Below are positions 1 to 7,860 of a stretch of DNA of 64,000 nucleotides, in pieces; position 1 is the stretch's first letter, and every line of letters starts with the position of its first letter. The position numbers and the translations under genes are program-made. Source of the DNA: Saccharopolyspora phatthalungensis (GTDB lineage: Bacteria > Actinomycetota > Actinomycetes > Mycobacteriales > Pseudonocardiaceae); NCBI RefSeq assembly GCF_014203395.1, contig NZ_JACHIW010000001.1:3889501-3953500 (forward strand). Reading direction: 5' to 3'. The notes under the pieces are model-generated. The model was not told the origin of the DNA, made no database searches, and worked only from the letters and a program-made list of their open reading frames with translations.

Positions 1-532
1 CAGTGACCACCAGCGTGGAGAAGCCGGCACGCTTGCCGCGGTCAAGGATGCTGGCGCAGATCTCGCGGTCGCCGGACCAGTACAGCTGCATCCACCTCGG
101 CGCGTCCCCGTTGGCGGCGGCGACCTCCTCGATCGACCGCGACGACGAGGAGGAGAGCACCAGCGGCAGTCCGAGTTCCGCTGCCGCACGCGCGCTCGCC
201 AGTTCCGCGTCCGGGTGCAGGATGGATTGGACCCCGACGGGTGCCAGCAGCACGGGCGCGGGCATTTCCATGCCGAGCACCGTCGCGCGCAGATCTCTGC
301 GGTCGGCGTTGCGGAGCACCCTGGGCACGATCCGCCAACGCTCGAACGCCGAGCGGTTGGCGCGCACAGTGGAGCCCGTTCCGGCACCGCCGGCGACGTA
401 ATTGTACGAATCGGCCGGAACTTCTGCGCGAACAGCCTCTTCCAACGCGGCCAGATCTGTGGTGAGAGGCGGCGTTTCTCCGGCTGCGTCGAGCTCGAAG
501 ATTTCCCGCTGATATGCAGCGAACCCGGTCAT
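1..532 (-). CDS. FMN-dependent alpha-hydroxy-acid oxidase, lactate 2-monooxygenase-like (partial)
   Basis: This is the first 177 codons of a gene running off the left edge on the minus strand. The N-terminus contains DSYNYVAGGAGTGSTVRANR, then FERWRIVPRVLRN and PAPVLLAPVGVQSILHPD, which is the pattern of the FMN-binding TIM-barrel family of L-lactate dehydrogenases, lactate oxidases and glycolate oxidases. The start and the YVAGGAG segment most resemble lactate 2-monooxygenase, which converts L-lactate and O2 to acetate, CO2 and water. The catalytic His/Arg pair would lie in the missing C-terminal half, so substrate choice cannot be judged. The start is the ATG at 532; no strong ribosome-binding site is visible. 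It is divergent from the short TauD-like gene at 792. Confidence 0.8.
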   Translation of the reverse strand, partial: MTGFAAYQREIFELDAAGETPPLTTDLAALEEAVRAEVPADSYNYVAGGAGTGSTVRANRSAFERWRIVPRVLRNADRRDLRATVLGMEMPAPVLLAPVGVQSILHPDAELASARAAAELGLPLVLSSSSSRSIEEVAAANGDAPRWMQLYWSGDREICASILDRGKRAGFSTLVVT

Positions 533-791
533 GACGGCCAGTCTGCCCAATCCTCGGCAGAGGGCACACCACAACGCGCCAACATCACGCATCCGGCGCA
601 ACAAATAGTGATCCATGTCGTGGATGTGCCCGATTTTCCTACCACGAAAGGATTGTCGAGCTCGGCAATGCACTCGCCTCATGCCGCACGGGGTGCCGTA
701 CATCATGCAGCGACACCCACATGGACCATTGTTGGCCGTGCTTCCCGGCGGGCACGATTGGCTCAAGCACCTGGACCACGGAAAGGCGACC

Positions 792-1178
792 ATGACGTCC
801 GTGCTCGATACCTTGGCGAATCAAGGCTGGGCAGTGATCGACAGCGCCGATCTTCCGGAGCGGACGTCCGCGCTGCTTCGCGAACGCATCTGGCGCTGGG
901 TCCCGCCGGTCACCTTCGGCGGTGCACCCGACATCGCCCGCGCGGTGTCCACAGGCGACGGGAGGATTCGGTGGCGGGTAGACACTCTCGACGTCGACGA
1001 GCCACTGCGTGCCGTGGCGAGCGAGTTCGACGAGTACCTGTACTCCCACCCCGATGCGATTGACTTCCTGCTGCCCACCGACAGCGTGCTCATCTGCGAC
1101 AACGAACGCGCGCTGCACGGCCGGACCTGGTTCTCCGACCCGAAAAGACTTGTCCTGCGAGTCAGGTTGGTCGTCTGA
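792..1178 (+). CDS. Shortened TauD/clavaminate-synthase-like protein (C-terminal half only)
   Basis: A 128-residue protein. The ATG at 792 follows a good ribosome-binding site (GGAAAGG, 6 bases upstream). Its second half, VLICDNERALHGRTWF followed by a C-terminal Arg-rich strand, matches the end of Fe(II)/2-oxoglutarate oxygenases of the TauD and AsnO/VioC type, where this His and Arg bind iron and co-substrate. Such enzymes are usually about 280-340 residues. The iron-binding HxD/E motif and most of the core are absent. It is either a decayed gene or a repurposed small domain. It overlaps the next gene by one base (TGATG), so the two are probably translationally coupled. Catalytic activity is unlikely. 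Confidence 0.6.
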   Translation: MTSVLDTLANQGWAVIDSADLPERTSALLRERIWRWVPPVTFGGAPDIARAVSTGDGRIRWRVDTLDVDEPLRAVASEFDEYLYSHPDAIDFLLPTDSVLICDNERALHGRTWFSDPKRLVLRVRLVV

Positions 1179-2062
1179 TGACGCCCGGCGGCGCACTTCT
1201 CGGGCTCGCCATCGACGTGCCCGTCTCGGGACGGGAGGCCGACGACTGGCGCGCTCGGAACATGGCAGAGCTGCTGCTCGCGGCCCGAACCTCGGGCGAC
1301 CCGTCCCTGGTATCGGCGGTCGACGATTTCGTTTCCGCGTTGCCGCCCGTGTACTCGCGATTCGCCGACCGGCTTCGCCGGATGCGCGGGTTCCTCGCTG
1401 ACGCACCCGCGAACTATGTGCGGGATCGCATCCAGGACCCCGCTCCGCCGTGGCCGAGACCGGCCGTCCGCGCTCGCGCGGTGCAGCTGGCGCGCTTCGT
1501 TGACGGGTGCGCGCCGGAGGGGTGGGACGAGCAACAGTCCGAACCGGCCAATGCCGCGGAAGTCTCCGCAGAACTGGATCGCAACGCACCGACCCGCGTG
1601 CTGGGCCGCACCGGCCACCGCTGCCGCGACACCGATCTTCCCGCCGAGCTCGTCTGGCGGGAGTGGTTGGTGGACAACGACGTTCCTACGCTGATCGTGG
1701 TGCAGTTCGGCGAGGGCCTGGTCGTCGCCGAAGCCGTGGCGATGGCTTGCGAGTTCATCGCGCTGGCCGATACCGGCACGAGCGCCTTGTACCGGGAATC
1801 GCTGCGGCGGCTGGCGATCAACCGCCTGCGAAGACTCCCGTGGATCTCGGAATGGGGTGCGCGAATGCTGCCGGGCTCACCCACGATGGCGCAGGTCGTG
1901 CGATCGGCCGCCGTCGACGAGTTCGCGGCGCTGCCCGCCCTCGCCGAGGCATACATCGCCGGGCCATTCGACCTCGCCGACCGGGGCTTCGACCATCCGC
2001 TGATCCCGCCGGTCCTGCGCTCGGCCTTGGTGGAGAAGTTCCAGATCGTCAGGTCCCACTAG
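1178..2062 (+). CDS. Hypothetical protein coupled to the TauD-like fragment
   Basis: A 294-residue soluble protein that I do not recognise. The ATG overlaps the stop of the upstream gene (TGATG), implying translational coupling and a shared role. It has no signal peptide or membrane helix. The sequence is acidic and Arg-rich, with a mostly helical look in its C-terminal half, and contains RVLGRTGHRC near residue 140 and VVQFGEGLVVAEAVAMAC near residue 175. Codon use is strongly GC at the third position, which supports a real gene. The link to an oxygenase remnant hints at an old small-molecule or peptide-modification locus, but that is inference only. Confidence 0.6.
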   Translation: MTPGGALLGLAIDVPVSGREADDWRARNMAELLLAARTSGDPSLVSAVDDFVSALPPVYSRFADRLRRMRGFLADAPANYVRDRIQDPAPPWPRPAVRARAVQLARFVDGCAPEGWDEQQSEPANAAEVSAELDRNAPTRVLGRTGHRCRDTDLPAELVWREWLVDNDVPTLIVVQFGEGLVVAEAVAMACEFIALADTGTSALYRESLRRLAINRLRRLPWISEWGARMLPGSPTMAQVVRSAAVDEFAALPALAEAYIAGPFDLADRGFDHPLIPPVLRSALVEKFQIVRSH

Positions 2063-2103
2063 CGGCGGGTAGGGCGGGCACTGGGGATGATGTGGTCGTG
2101 GAC

Positions 2104-2412
2104 ATGAGTCAGCGGGACGAGCTCCTGGGGGTGGCGGCGAAACTTGAGCGACTTGCTGCCGTTTCGACGCGTGGCGATTGGCGGGTTGGCGGGTTGCTCG
2201 CCACTCGGCCGGAGGTTGTTGCCGACCTTGGTGGCGGGCATACGGAGCACATTGCCGAGGCACGGGCGGGTAGTGCGCGGTGGATCGCCGCCCTTTCGCC
2301 CGCCCTGGCAGAGCCTCTTGCCGCTTGGCTTCGGGCAGCCGCTCGGGTTGAGCAGGTGGATGCGGCAGCGTTGGCGTTCGCCCGGGCCCTTCGCGGTCGG
2401 CTTCCCGGGTAG
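2104..2412 (+). CDS. Small hypothetical helical protein
   Basis: A 102-residue protein starting MSQRDELLGVAAKLERLA and rich in Ala, Arg and Leu, predicted to be helical. No known motif is seen; a conserved-looking HTEHIAEARAGSARWI segment lies near residues 46-61. The ATG at 2104 follows a weak upstream GTG (2092) that could also serve as a start. It lies 41 bases after the preceding gene on the same strand. Function unknown. It could be a separate unit or the last gene of the 792 operon. Confidence 0.5.
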   Translation: MSQRDELLGVAAKLERLAAVSTRGDWRVGGLLATRPEVVADLGGGHTEHIAEARAGSARWIAALSPALAEPLAAWLRAAARVEQVDAAALAFARALRGRLPG

Positions 2413-2473
2413 TTCTGGGCCCGGGTGGTGTTTCTAGCCCCCGCACGGCCGGTACGCTGGCCGCAGTGGTGTC

Positions 2474-2520
2474 GTCAACTGCTGGTTGACGTGAGGGCCG
2501 CGTCAACCTATGGTTGACGT
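2474..2520 (+). promoter_or_regulatory. Promoter with two palindromic operators for the ClpC2-like gene
   Basis: Two 17-bp palindromes of the form GTCAAC-N5-GTTGAC lie at 2474-2490 and 2502-2518, 28 bp centre to centre. They coincide with a near-consensus promoter: -35 TTGACG (2486-2491), a 17-bp spacer and -10 TATGGT (2509-2514). The predicted transcript start falls at or next to the ATG at 2521, and no ribosome-binding site precedes that ATG, so the mRNA is probably leaderless. Each palindrome covers one promoter element, which is what an autorepressor operator would look like. Confidence 0.75.
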
Positions 2521-3252
2521 ATGGTTGATCCGACTGGGATTTCCCGTCAAATTCGCCTCGACGATCTGATCGAGGCGATCAAGAAGGCGCACAGCAACGC
2601 CCTCGAACAGCTCTCCGACGCCGTCATCGCGGGCGAGCACCTCGGGGAGGTCGCCGATCATCTGATCGGTCACTTCGTCGACCAGGCCCGGCGTTCAGGT
2701 GCCTCCTGGACCGATATCGGCAAGAGCATGGGGGTCTCGAAGCAGGCCGCTCAGAAGCGGTTCGTTTCGAAGGGCGACGCGGGCGGTCTCGACCCGAGGC
2801 AGGGATTCGGTCGGTTCACCGATCGGGCCCGGAAGGTCGTCGTGCTGGCGCAGGGCGAGGCGCGTACCCGGGGCAACTCGGAGATCGTGCCCGCGCACCT
2901 GGTGTTGGGGCTGCTTGGGCAGCCGGAGGCGCTCGCCGCGAAGGTGATCATCGCGCAGGGCGTCGCGCTGGAAACCGTCCGGGACGCCGCGGTCGAGGCG
3001 TTGCCACCGGCGGTTGACGATGCGCCGCAAATCGTTCCGTTCGACGGTTCGGCGCGCAAGGCGTTGGAGCTGACCTTCCGGGAAGCGCTGCGGCTGGGGC
3101 ACAACTACATCGGCACCGAGCACATCCTGCTCGCGCTGTTGGAGCAGGAGGGGGGCACCGGTGTGCTCTCGGGCCTCGGCATCGAAAAGGCCGCTGCCGA
3201 AGCCAACATCACCGCCGCCATCGCCGCAATCATGGCTCAACGGCAGCAATGA
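2521..3252 (+). CDS. ClpC2-like protein: helix-turn-helix plus Clp N-terminal repeat domain
   Basis: A 243-residue protein. Residues 59-81 (GASWTDIGKSMGVSKQAAQK) form a helix-turn-helix, and residues about 98-243 are a double Clp_N repeat, the substrate- and adaptor-docking domain of ClpC/ClpA chaperones. There is no AAA+ ATPase module. This architecture is that of mycobacterial ClpC2, which has been described as sequestering antibiotics that target the ClpC1 N-domain and as controlling its own gene. Here the helix-turn-helix and the twin palindromes directly over the promoter support the same logic: DNA-bound repressor, released when the Clp_N domain binds a ligand or damaged protein. The start at 2521 is supported by the promoter position. 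Confidence 0.85.
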   Translation: MVDPTGISRQIRLDDLIEAIKKAHSNALEQLSDAVIAGEHLGEVADHLIGHFVDQARRSGASWTDIGKSMGVSKQAAQKRFVSKGDAGGLDPRQGFGRFTDRARKVVVLAQGEARTRGNSEIVPAHLVLGLLGQPEALAAKVIIAQGVALETVRDAAVEALPPAVDDAPQIVPFDGSARKALELTFREALRLGHNYIGTEHILLALLEQEGGTGVLSGLGIEKAAAEANITAAIAAIMAQRQQ

Positions 3253-3322
3253 TCGCCCCGCACCGCCCGCCGCGCGGCGGGCGGTGCGCCATCGGCAAGA
3301 TCCGCGTCGCCCGTCCTGGCGG

Positions 3323-6300
3323 TCAGCATTCGGCCGCCGCGGCGACCGCGACCGGCGGGGCCGACAACGTTTTGCGCAGTTCGGCCTGCCGTTTCCGATA
3401 TGTCGCCACGTTCGCGAGTTTGATCTCCTCGTAGCCCCGGACGAGGTCGGGTAGTTCGGCGAGTTCCAGCGCCGCCGGGTGCTCCGGGGTTTCCAGGGCC
3501 TGACTCACCGCCGCCCGATACTCCTCGATCAGGGCTCGCTCGACCCGGCGGACCTCGGCGTAGCCGAACGGGTCCAGGCGGGTGCCGCGGACCTTCCGCG
3601 CCGCCCGCAGCAGGCGTAGCACGTGGCGGAACCACGGGCCGAGACTGATCTTGCGGTTCATACCGAGCGCGCGGAGAACGGGCGGGTGCAACCGGAAAGC
3701 GAACCTGGATCCCGCGCCGAACTGGGCTTCGATGTCGGCCAGCAGCCGCTCGTCCAGCGAGAGCCGGGCGACCTCGTACTCATCCTTGTAGGCCATCAGC
3801 TTGTACAGGTTGCGGGCCACCGCTTCGGTGACAGCGTCGATGCCGTGGCCGCGCACTCGCTCGACGAACTCCGCATAAGCCTGCGCGTAGTTCTCGTCGT
3901 GGTAGTCGACGAGATCGGGAATCCGGATGTCCAGCAGCCGCGCCAGTTCGGAGCCCTCCGCGGCGTTGACCAGCGCGCGTACTCGGCGCGCCGCGGCGCT
4001 GGGCTCGCTCGGCGCCGCCGGCGGCGCAGCGATCTCGGCCTGTAGCGAGTCCGGGTCCGCCACCGCCTGCCGGCCACGGCGGAACGCCTGGATGTTGACC
4101 GCCACGGCGGTGCCGTTGAGCTCGATCGCCCGCTCGATGCTCTCGGCCGACAACCGCAACGAACCGCACTGGTAGGCCGCGCCCACCTGCAGGATGTTGG
4201 CGAACTGGTCGTCGTCGAACAACTTCTCGGCAAGACCGCGGGCGTCCAGGTAGAACGCTCGCGCGGTGGCATCGTCGAGAGTGGACCGGATACCGGGCTG
4301 CGCCGGGAACGAGACGGCGGTGTCCACGACCATCCCGCCGGTCGGGACCTCGGTGGTGGACACCACCGCCGTCGTCCGTTCGGGATCCGCGGCGGCCAGG
4401 TGCACCGGGTCGGCCGCCACCAGCAGGTCGCAGCCCAGGTAGAGATCGCATTCCCCGGTGGCCAGTTTCGGTGCCTGCGCAACGGGTTCCGCGGTGATCT
4501 TGAGGTCGGATACCACCGCGCCGCCCTTCTGCGCGAGGCCGATCTGGTCGAGCGTGCGGACCCGCCGGCCGTCGATCACCGCCGCCGTGGCGAGGATCTG
4601 CGTGACCGTGACGACCCCGGTGCCGCCGATGCCGGTGATGCGGACATTGAAGTCGCCCGCCCCGCGCTCGGGCTCGGGCAGCGCGTCGGCGCTCAGCTCG
4701 CGGAGCCGACGCCGCGACCTGCGGCCGCTGGGCACCACGGTCAGGAACGACGGGCAGTCGCCGGCCAGGCACGAGTAGTCGACGTTGCACGAGGCCTGGT
4801 GGATCTGGGTCTTGCGGCCGAACTCGGTGGCCACCGGCTGCACGGAAAGGCAATTGGACTTGCTGCCGCAATCCCCGCAACCCTCGCAGACCCGCTCGTT
4901 GATCAGCACCTTCTCCGGCGGGGTGGACTGCTTGCCCCGGCGGCGCTTGCGTCGCTTCTCGGCCGCGCATTCCTGGTCGTGGATAAGCACCGTCACCCCC
5001 GGGACGGCGGCGAGTTCCTCCTGGGCGCGCAGCAGTTCATCGCGGTGCCGGATGTCGATGCCCCGGGGCAGCTTGCCGCTCAGCCGCTTGGGAGCATCAC
5101 TGGTGACGATAACCTTGGCGACGCCCTCCAACAGCAGCACCTCGGCCAGCCGCGCCAACGGGAGAGCGCCGACCGCGTCCTGGCCGCCGGTCATCGCCAC
5201 GGCCGAGTTGTGCAGCAGCTTGTAGGTGATGTTGACCCCGGCGGCGACGGCGGCGCGCACGGCGAGGCTGCCGGAGTGCGTGAACGTGCCGTCGCCGATG
5301 TTCTGCACGAAGTGCTCGGTGCCGACGAACGGGGCCATGCCGATCCACTGGGCGCCCTCGCCGCCCATCTGCGTGATGCCGACGACGTCGCCGACCTGGT
5401 CGGAGTCCATGAACAGCGCCATGGTGTGACAGCCGATTCCGGCGCCCACCACCGTCCCGTCCGGCACCTTCGTCGAGGAATTGTGCGGGCAGCCCGAGCA
5501 GAAGTACGGCGTGCGCGCCAGCAGCGGGACGGCGATGCGTTCGCGACGGCGGCGTTGCTTCCAGGCGTTGATCGGCTCCACCTCGCCGTGCGTGGTCAGC
5601 CTGTCGGCCAGACCCCTGGCGATCCGGTCCGGGTCGAGCTCGCCGAGCTCGGTGAACAGGGTCCTGCCATCCGGCCCTTTCTTGCCGTGCACCGGGGGAG
5701 CATCGGGGCGGCCGTAGAGGATTTCCTTGATCGCCGATTCGAGGAACGAGCGCTTCTCCTCCACCACGACGATCTCCGCCAACCCGGTGGCGAAGTCCCG
5801 GATGAGCTGCGGATCGAGCGGGTAGATCGCGCCGAGCTTGAGCAGCCGGATCCCGTAGCGGGCCAGATCCGCGTCGTCGAGGCCGAGCGTGCGCAGGGCC
5901 TGGCGGATGTCCAGATAGGACTTTCCGGCCGCCACGATGCCGATCCGGTCGTGCTGCCCCGAGCGCACCAACCGGTTTACGTCGCTGTGCCGCAGGTATT
6001 CCACCGCCAGCGGCAGGCGGAGGTTGTGCAGGCTGTGCTCCAGGGTGGCGAGTTCGGGGCCGAGCAGGCGCGCGCTCGGGCGGTGCGAGTACGGCTTCGA
6101 CTCGGCCGGGATCTCGGGCGCGGTCCAGGTCGGTGTCACGACCGCGGTCCCCGCCGCATCCGCCACGTTGGCGACCACCTTCATCGACGTCCACAAGCCG
6201 CTGGCCCGCGACATCTCCACCGCGTGCAGTCCGAGATCGAGCAGGTCCTGCGAGTCCGCCGGGAAGAACACCGGCATCGCCAGGTCCGCCAGCGCCGCCT

Positions 6301-6772
6301 CCGAGGCCGCCGGAACGGTCGAGGACTTCGCATTCGGGTCGTCGCCGATCAACGCGACCGCGCCGCCGCGCGGATTGGTTCCGGCAAGGTTGGCGTGCCG
6401 CATTGCGTCGCTGGCCCGGTCCAGGCCCGGTGCCTTGCCGTACCAGACGCCCACCACCCCGTCCGGGCGCTGCGTGCCGAGCCCTTCGGTGAGCTGGCTG
6501 CCCATCACCGACGTGGCCGCCAATTCCTCGTTCAGGCCGGGCCGGTGGATCACGTCGTGCTCGGCGAGCAGCTTCGCGCGGCGGGCCAGCTCCAGGTCGA
6601 ACCCGGCCAGCGGCGAGCCCTCGTAGCCGGAGACGAACGCCGCCGTCCGGTGCCCGCAGCGCCGGTCGTGCCGGATCCGGTCGAACAGCAACCGCACCAG
6701 AGCCTGCACACCGGTCACGTAGATCTCGCCCGATTCCCGTAGGTAGCGGTCGTCCAGGGAGAAGGCGGCCAT
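3323..6772 (-). CDS. Indolepyruvate:ferredoxin oxidoreductase, fused alpha-beta type
   Basis: A 1149-residue enzyme that oxidatively decarboxylates aryl- (or branched-chain) 2-oxoacids to acyl-CoA with ferredoxin reduction. In order: an N-terminal pyrimidine-binding/transketolase-like region (about 10-400); a TPP-binding region with CSGCPHN near 425 and NIGDGTFTHSG near 491-501; a ferredoxin-like Cys cluster (C629, C632, C635, C641 in CEGCGDCGSKSNC); and a gamma-type domain starting NVRITGIGGTGVVTV near 705. This matches the large fused form found in actinobacteria and proteobacteria. The ATG at 6772 is preceded by AAAGGAG with good spacing; a longer reading to 6925 would swallow the operator and is rejected. 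It is divergent from the Lrp gene, its likely regulator. Confidence 0.9.
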   Translation of the reverse strand: MAAFSLDDRYLRESGEIYVTGVQALVRLLFDRIRHDRRCGHRTAAFVSGYEGSPLAGFDLELARRAKLLAEHDVIHRPGLNEELAATSVMGSQLTEGLGTQRPDGVVGVWYGKAPGLDRASDAMRHANLAGTNPRGGAVALIGDDPNAKSSTVPAASEAALADLAMPVFFPADSQDLLDLGLHAVEMSRASGLWTSMKVVANVADAAGTAVVTPTWTAPEIPAESKPYSHRPSARLLGPELATLEHSLHNLRLPLAVEYLRHSDVNRLVRSGQHDRIGIVAAGKSYLDIRQALRTLGLDDADLARYGIRLLKLGAIYPLDPQLIRDFATGLAEIVVVEEKRSFLESAIKEILYGRPDAPPVHGKKGPDGRTLFTELGELDPDRIARGLADRLTTHGEVEPINAWKQRRRRERIAVPLLARTPYFCSGCPHNSSTKVPDGTVVGAGIGCHTMALFMDSDQVGDVVGITQMGGEGAQWIGMAPFVGTEHFVQNIGDGTFTHSGSLAVRAAVAAGVNITYKLLHNSAVAMTGGQDAVGALPLARLAEVLLLEGVAKVIVTSDAPKRLSGKLPRGIDIRHRDELLRAQEELAAVPGVTVLIHDQECAAEKRRKRRRGKQSTPPEKVLINERVCEGCGDCGSKSNCLSVQPVATEFGRKTQIHQASCNVDYSCLAGDCPSFLTVVPSGRRSRRRLRELSADALPEPERGAGDFNVRITGIGGTGVVTVTQILATAAVIDGRRVRTLDQIGLAQKGGAVVSDLKITAEPVAQAPKLATGECDLYLGCDLLVAADPVHLAAADPERTTAVVSTTEVPTGGMVVDTAVSFPAQPGIRSTLDDATARAFYLDARGLAEKLFDDDQFANILQVGAAYQCGSLRLSAESIERAIELNGTAVAVNIQAFRRGRQAVADPDSLQAEIAAPPAAPSEPSAAARRVRALVNAAEGSELARLLDIRIPDLVDYHDENYAQAYAEFVERVRGHGIDAVTEAVARNLYKLMAYKDEYEVARLSLDERLLADIEAQFGAGSRFAFRLHPPVLRALGMNRKISLGPWFRHVLRLLRAARKVRGTRLDPFGYAEVRRVERALIEEYRAAVSQALETPEHPAALELAELPDLVRGYEEIKLANVATYRKRQAELRKTLSAPPVAVAAAAEC

Positions 6773-6872
6773 GTCGGGACTCCTTTGGTGCGGGCACGCG
6801 GATCGTGATCGAGGCCACTTCAGCCGATGGTCAGTGTTCTGCACAACAGCGCGCCCCGCAAAGGCGGCAAGC

Positions 6873-6920
6873 ACGCAAAATTCGGTGGTGCAGGCCCTAT
6901 CCGACGCCCGAATTTTGCGT
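6873..6920. promoter_or_regulatory. Perfect 12-bp inverted repeat between the Lrp gene and the oxidoreductase
   Basis: ACGCAAAATTCG at 6873-6884 is repeated exactly in inverse orientation as CGAATTTTGCGT at 6909-6920, 36 bp centre to centre. It lies between divergent genes, 13 bp before the ATG of the Lrp-type regulator. The AT-rich core in otherwise GC-rich DNA and the spacing are typical of paired Lrp/AsnC half-sites. It is probably the operator for both transcripts. Confidence 0.7.
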
Positions 6921-6933
6921 AACATCGCTACTC

Positions 6934-7383
6934 ATGGCCGACACGACGCTCGATGCGACAGATCACGAAATCCTGGCACTGCTGCGCGAGGACGCGCGGC
7001 GGACGCTGTCGGACATCGCCTCCCGGGTGACCCTGTCGACGGCCGCCGTCAAGCGCCGGATCGACCGGCTGCAGGAGGTCGGCGTGATCCTCGGCTACAC
7101 CGTGCGGGTGGATCACGCGAAGCTCGGTTGGGGCGTGGAAGCCTTCATCGAGCTGCGGTTCCTGGGAACCAGCGGCGTCGAAGACATCATCCAGACGACG
7201 ACCCGGATGCCCGAGGCCCAGGCGGTGTTCACCATCGCGGGAGATCCCGACGCATTAGTGTGGCTGCGCGTCCGCGACATGGCGCACCTGCAGCGCACCA
7301 TCGACGAGATCCGCCGGAGCCACCGGGTCACCAGCACCAAGACCCTGATAGCCCTCGACTCCTGGGAACGCGGCCGCCGCTGA
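6934..7383 (+). CDS. Lrp/AsnC family transcriptional regulator
   Basis: A 149-residue regulator starting MADTTLDATDHEILALLRED. Residues about 8-55 form the AsnC-type winged helix-turn-helix (SDIASRVTLSTAAVKRRIDR) and residues about 65-140 the ligand-binding RAM domain. Proteins of this family assemble as dimers or octamers and sense amino acids. Its position, divergent from an aromatic/branched-chain 2-oxoacid oxidoreductase and next to a perfect inverted repeat, suggests that it controls that enzyme and itself in response to an amino acid such as tryptophan, phenylalanine or leucine. The ligand is inference. Confidence 0.88.
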   Translation: MADTTLDATDHEILALLREDARRTLSDIASRVTLSTAAVKRRIDRLQEVGVILGYTVRVDHAKLGWGVEAFIELRFLGTSGVEDIIQTTTRMPEAQAVFTIAGDPDALVWLRVRDMAHLQRTIDEIRRSHRVTSTKTLIALDSWERGRR

Positions 7384-7860
7384 ACACGACATCTAGCCCA
7401 GCGTTCCGGCATCACGGTTACGCAGCTCGCCTCCTACGGCTCCAGCAAGCAGATGAGAAAGCCAGCAAAGAAGCGGTCTGCCAAGTCGAGGCGAGGCGCG
7501 AAGCCTGAAGACGCCAACCACGATGAAATCGAAGGTGGCGAAATCGCCGGCAGTGTCGCTGATGGATGGTGGCTCGGTCGCGCAGTAAACCGCCAAAGGA
7601 GTGGCAATTCTGTCGGCGTCGTGAACGCAAACGATGCAATGTCTTCGTGGCTGATTCCTTCGGGATCGCCGAAAAACACTCGCGGAACGCACGTTTTCTC
7701 CGATCGGTAATGCATGCGTCCGGTTGCGTGGGAATGGATGGAACTGCAAGCGGGGGACCAGTCCGTGAGCGCAGCGTAAGTGGACGCTTGCGGACTTGCC
7801 TGAAGGTGGGATGACCATGGCGGTTACCTCCCGCTTAACGCGCCGGTACCGTCATCGGCC
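7384..7860. other. Intergenic region without a convincing gene
   Basis: About 477 bp of lower-GC sequence lies between the Lrp gene and the XRE-type regulator. Short open frames exist on both strands, for example a minus-strand frame at about 7434-7715. Their third-position GC is far below that of neighbouring genes, and none resembles a known family. The segment presumably holds the promoter of the gene at 7861 and may be decayed transferred DNA. Confidence 0.5.

Noticed and set aside
4400..6742. Long plus-strand open frame (780 codons) opposite the indolepyruvate oxidoreductase
   Set aside because: The minus strand has complete TPP and Fe-S motifs; the plus translation is Arg/His/Gly-rich shadow sequence.
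6773..6925. Longer start for the indolepyruvate oxidoreductase at 6925
   Set aside because: It would translate the inverted-repeat operator, adds an atypical basic leader, and the ATG at 6772 has a strong ribosome-binding site.
7434..7715. Minus-strand frame of 93 codons between the Lrp and XRE genes
   Set aside because: Third-position GC is much lower than in neighbouring genes, there is no ribosome-binding site and no family resemblance.
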